Part shown: positions 61,230-64,000 of the stretch, piece after piece | Position numbering within the stretch: position 1 is the stretch's first letter | Layout of the letters: every line of letters begins with the position of its first letter | NCBI GenBank assembly: GCA_905221605.1 | Contig: CAJNDS010002242.1 | Coordinates: 380,610 to 444,609 of the forward strand | DNA from: Symbiodinium natans | Lineage: Eukaryota; Sar; Dinophyceae; Suessiales; Symbiodiniaceae | Direction: 5' to 3' | DNA length: 64,000 nt | Program-made: the position numbers and the translations under genes | Notes under the pieces: generated by a model | Databases searched by the model: none | What the model was told of the DNA's origin: nothing | Seen by the model: only the letters and a program-made list of their open reading frames with translations

Positions 61230-61952
61230 AACCTGCAGACCCGAAACCCGAAACTCTAAACCCTAAACCCGAAACCCTAAACCCGAAACCCTAAACCCTA
61301 AACCCTAAATGCTGAGCCGCATGAGGTGATCAAAGATTGCGGCATGGTCATGGCCCTGGCCAGCGTCCCCTAACACATAACCCCACAAGGGTTTGCGATA
61401 TCAGGGTTTAGGGTTTAGGGTTTGGGGTTTAGGGTTTAGGGTTTAGGGTTTAGGGGCACCTTGCGGGGTCCATCCTGCAAGGGGGATTCTACTGTTGGGG
61501 TCTAAATTAGGGGTCCCTGATGATCGTAAACCACCACAAGGCTCAGCAACAGAGCTTGAAGCCCCAAACTCCAAACCAAGACCCTGAGCAATCAGGGTAG
61601 GGTTTTGTGCCCCCCTCAACCCCCAAACCCTAAACCCTAAACCCCAAACCCTAAACCCTAAACCCTAAACCCCAAACCCCAAACCCCAAACCCCAAACCC
61701 TAAACCCTAAATTGGTATCTGAACGGGGCACGAGTCGGCAGCTCAGTGCATCGGGTGTAGGTAGGCGCTAAAAAGGGCTTCATGGTCCTTGTTGGTTGTA
61801 ATTATTTTTACATGTTTTTGTCATTTTAGATTCCCAATAAAAAGTTATAATTTTTCATATAACCCCAACAGTGAAGCAGGCTTAGGGAGGAAGGGTTTGG
61901 GGCTGTAGGGCGTTTGGGGTTTCAAAGTTTAGGGTGCTGAGGGTTTAAACGG

Positions 61953-62167
61953 ATTCCTCTTTTTATGGAGGGCTTCCAAGAACAGCGAGGTCGAGGGCTT
62001 TGCTGGGTTCTTGTTGAGGAACTTACATGAAATGGCAAGAAGAAGGGTAACATGGCACCTGGACCCTTGGGAACAGTTGCCGCATCTACCCGAGTCCACC
62101 CACCCCATGTCAAATCTCTTTATCAGGTACCCTGGCAACTTCCGTTTTGAGGCTGACACCTATGGTT
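61953..62167 (+). other. Exon-like island
   Basis: About 215 nt open in one frame with ordinary protein composition (segments NSEVEGFAGFLLRNLHE, HLDPWEQLPHLPES, RYPGNFRFEADTYG), between telomere-like DNA and an AT-rich tract. The longest such island in the right part. Protein not recognised. Confidence 0.33.
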
Positions 62168-62975
62168 TAGGATTTGTATGTATACATATACATACTTAAT
62201 CTATTCATTTGTTTTTGCATATATGTTCGCAGTACATATTTCTATATATATATATATTTGTGTGTGTGTGTGCGTGCCAACTTTTGTTGTATTGATTCTA
62301 CTGGCAGATATGAAATGCGGGCTAGCAAGTACATATATACATATATGTATGTCTATACATACCTTTTTTATTTTATTTATCTATGTATCCACGTACTCAA
62401 ATGAACAAACATACGACCCCCCGCTATACTACCCCCCTTAGTTCCCCTCTTCCATAACCCTCACAGGCTTAATTTCCCCTAAATGGCCTTAGTTACGCTA
62501 TACTAGCCCCCTTAGTTCCCCCCTTAAAAAACCCTAATAGGCTGAATTCCCCTTAAATAGCCTTAGTTACGGGGAGCCCATGAACAAGCATGTCTGTCTG
62601 TTGCGCTCACTTGCGGCCTGGCCGTTTGTGCGACCTGCGACGATGCGACGCATCGGATCGCCCATTTTTCTTCTACCCAGAGAGCCCAATGCCTCTTAAT
62701 GACGGAATATACACCTCACAATATAAAGGGATTCTTACTGTGATTTCAGGTTTTTCCCATCTTTAAGGGGTATCAATGGCTCTTTTCGGAAACCCCCAAT
62801 AGGAGCCCAAAAAACCACATCAACATAAGGATCCTACAAACAAGTTTTTTCGGATTCCCCCTTATAGGGGCCCCGTTTTATGTGGTTTTTTGGGCCCGTG
62901 CCCAAGCCCCTAAACCCTAAACCCTAAACCCTAAACCCTAAACCCTAAACCCCTAAACCCCCAAGCCCCTCCAAG

Positions 62976-63045
62976 GACACAGCGCAGGAATGGGTCCGCT
63001 TCTACCAGGGCAACGCCATGGACCGCGCGGGCATGGCCTTTGAGG
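62976..63045 (+). other. Exon-like island
   Basis: Preceded by CTCCAAG|G and followed by GTGTTGGG, good AG|G and GT borders. The frame reads DTAQEWVRFYQGNAMDRA then GMAFE. Left flank is CCCTAAA, right flank TTTAGGG. Protein not recognised. Confidence 0.35.
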
Positions 63046-63155
63046 GTGTTGGGGTTGGGATGTTCCCCCTCATGCTTGAGGGTTTAGGGTTTAGGGGGAG
63101 AGGTGTAGGGTTTAGGGTTTAGGGTTGAGGGTTTAGGGTTGAGGGTGAGGGGTTA

Positions 63156-63294
63156 GGATGTTCCCCCTTGTACAAGCAGTCCTTAATAGGGATTATAGTA
63201 GGGGATGCTAAGAGTCCTTAATAACAGGGATGATAATAAGGGGGGGGCTACTAGAATCCTTGCGAAGGACTGGTAGTATCAGGGGGGAACATCC
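63156..63294. repeat. MITE-like element, GGATGTTCCCCC family
   Basis: Terminal inverted repeat GGATGTTCCCCC / GGGGGGAACATCC, with AGTCCTTAATAGGGAT near the left end repeated in altered form inside. No coding capacity. Confidence 0.65.
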
Positions 63295-64000
63295 CACGTG
63301 TTGGGGTTTTCAGGCCGCCATGGTTCTTTTGCAGACCCCCAAGCCCGAAAACCTCAAACCCTTCCCGAAAGGTCCGTTTGGCCTGGGTTTAGGGTTTAGG
63401 GTTTTAGGGTGTAGAGTTTAGAGGTTTTAGAGGTTTTAGAGGGCTTAGAGGGTTTAGAGGGTTTACAGGGTTTAGGATGTAGGATTTAGGGTTTAGGGTT
63501 TAGGGTTAGGCCCTGTACTTGGAGGTTTCTGAGGAGATAGAGTACTGGGGTGCGGGTTCAAGGGTTAAAACAGCTTGGAGTATAATGGGCCACACTTCAA
63601 ACCCTAGTTTTCTAGCTTGGTTTCTAGGGTCACCAGGGTGGGTTTGAGCTGTGGAGCGAATTGTGAAACTTTCGAATGTAGGGTTCAGGACTCAGGGCTG
63701 AACCCCTAACGCCTTTCACCAATGCAGGGTGCTCACCATTCCTATGTTACTCTGAGATAGACCCTGCTTGGAAGCCCTTTTGGCTTCGCAAGTGGGGTTA
63801 GTAAGCTGGGTTCTGGGGATCATAAAAGGGTTTCTAGGGGATACGAAGTAGACTTGCTAAGTCACGTCACTTTCAAAAAGTAAGGCCTTGGCGGGCAAGT
63901 GGGAATGCTGCAATGCTTCTGACTTGCCTTAAGTTGGGGGGGGGGGGGGGGGGGGGGCATCTTTAGGGTGTAGGCTTCTCAAAGTCTTTAGGGTGTAGGC

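Larger units (their letters stand above)
56045..64000. repeat. Telomere-like repeats, MITE-like elements and islands; no complete gene recognised
   Basis: TTTAGGG 56223-56295 and 56410-56460; CCCTAAA 56684-56720 and 56808-56852; poly-C 57800-57815; CCCTAAA/CCCTTAA mixtures 58590-58760; poly-A with CA repeat 60580-60612; CCCTAAA and CCCCAAA 61620-61710; poly-G 63936-63957. MITE-like elements at 56560-56673, 61131-61229, 63156-63294 and from 63767, and a right-half copy of the GTAGCCCA family at about 59600-59632. The CAGCAG/AACAAC-rich frame at 60799-61038 is low complexity. Unique blocks such as 60100-60420, 61720-61900 and 62560-62900 hold no gene I recognise. Confidence 0.7.

Overview
This window looks like nuclear DNA of a dinoflagellate, most likely a suessialean (Symbiodinium-like) alga. 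Three things point there. The non-coding DNA is saturated with TTTAGGG/CCCTAAA plant-type telomere heptamers and their variants. There are three intron-poor genes with long arrays of an RCC1-like repeat of the FAAILGDGSVVTWG type. There is also a Ty1/copia-type LTR retrotransposon whose gag carries CCCH zinc fingers. Species assignment is inference.

Layout: 1-2.0 kb is telomere-like repeat DNA. 2.1-3.6 kb holds RCC1-like gene A, with an N-terminal ubiquitin-like domain. 3.6-17.9 kb is repeat DNA with short non-repetitive islands. 17.9-19.1 kb is RCC1-like gene B, which has lost its ubiquitin-like part. 19.1-36.2 kb is again repeats and islands. 36.24-37.96 kb is RCC1-like gene C, split by two short introns; one is a 116-bp inverted-repeat element whose target duplication supplies the GT and whose end supplies the AG (an introner). 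38.0-43.6 kb is repeats, MITE-like elements and islands. 43.645-56.039 kb is a complete LTR retrotransposon. 56.0-64.0 kb is repeats and islands.

The retrotransposon is the centre of interest. It is 12,395 bp long with identical 143-bp LTRs and a 5-bp CGAAG target duplication, so it inserted recently. ORF1 encodes coiled coil, two CCCH fingers and an aspartic protease. ORF2 lies in the -1 frame, overlaps the end of ORF1, and encodes integrase, reverse transcriptase and RNase H in copia order. ORF2 then continues for about 1,500 residues through cargo not expected in a copia element: a likely 2-oxoglutarate/Fe(II) oxygenase fold, a likely SGNH-hydrolase fold, a Tpt1/KptA-like RNA 2'-phosphotransferase domain and a zinc ribbon.

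Throughout the element, and nowhere else that I found, there are eleven copies of a 23-nt motif: AGC, a 5-bp stem capped by a GNRA tetraloop, one unpaired A/T, then GYCG. The stem bases change but pairing is kept in all eleven. The copies lie mostly between domains, one exactly on the ORF1 stop and one in the 3' UTR. I know of no described family with this form.

The rest of the window is best read as telomere-like tracts in both orientations separating 50-200 nt islands, several of which have open, protein-like reading frames and plausible splice borders. These may be exons of ordinary split genes whose introns are filled by telomere-like repeats, or gene fragments. I could not identify the proteins.
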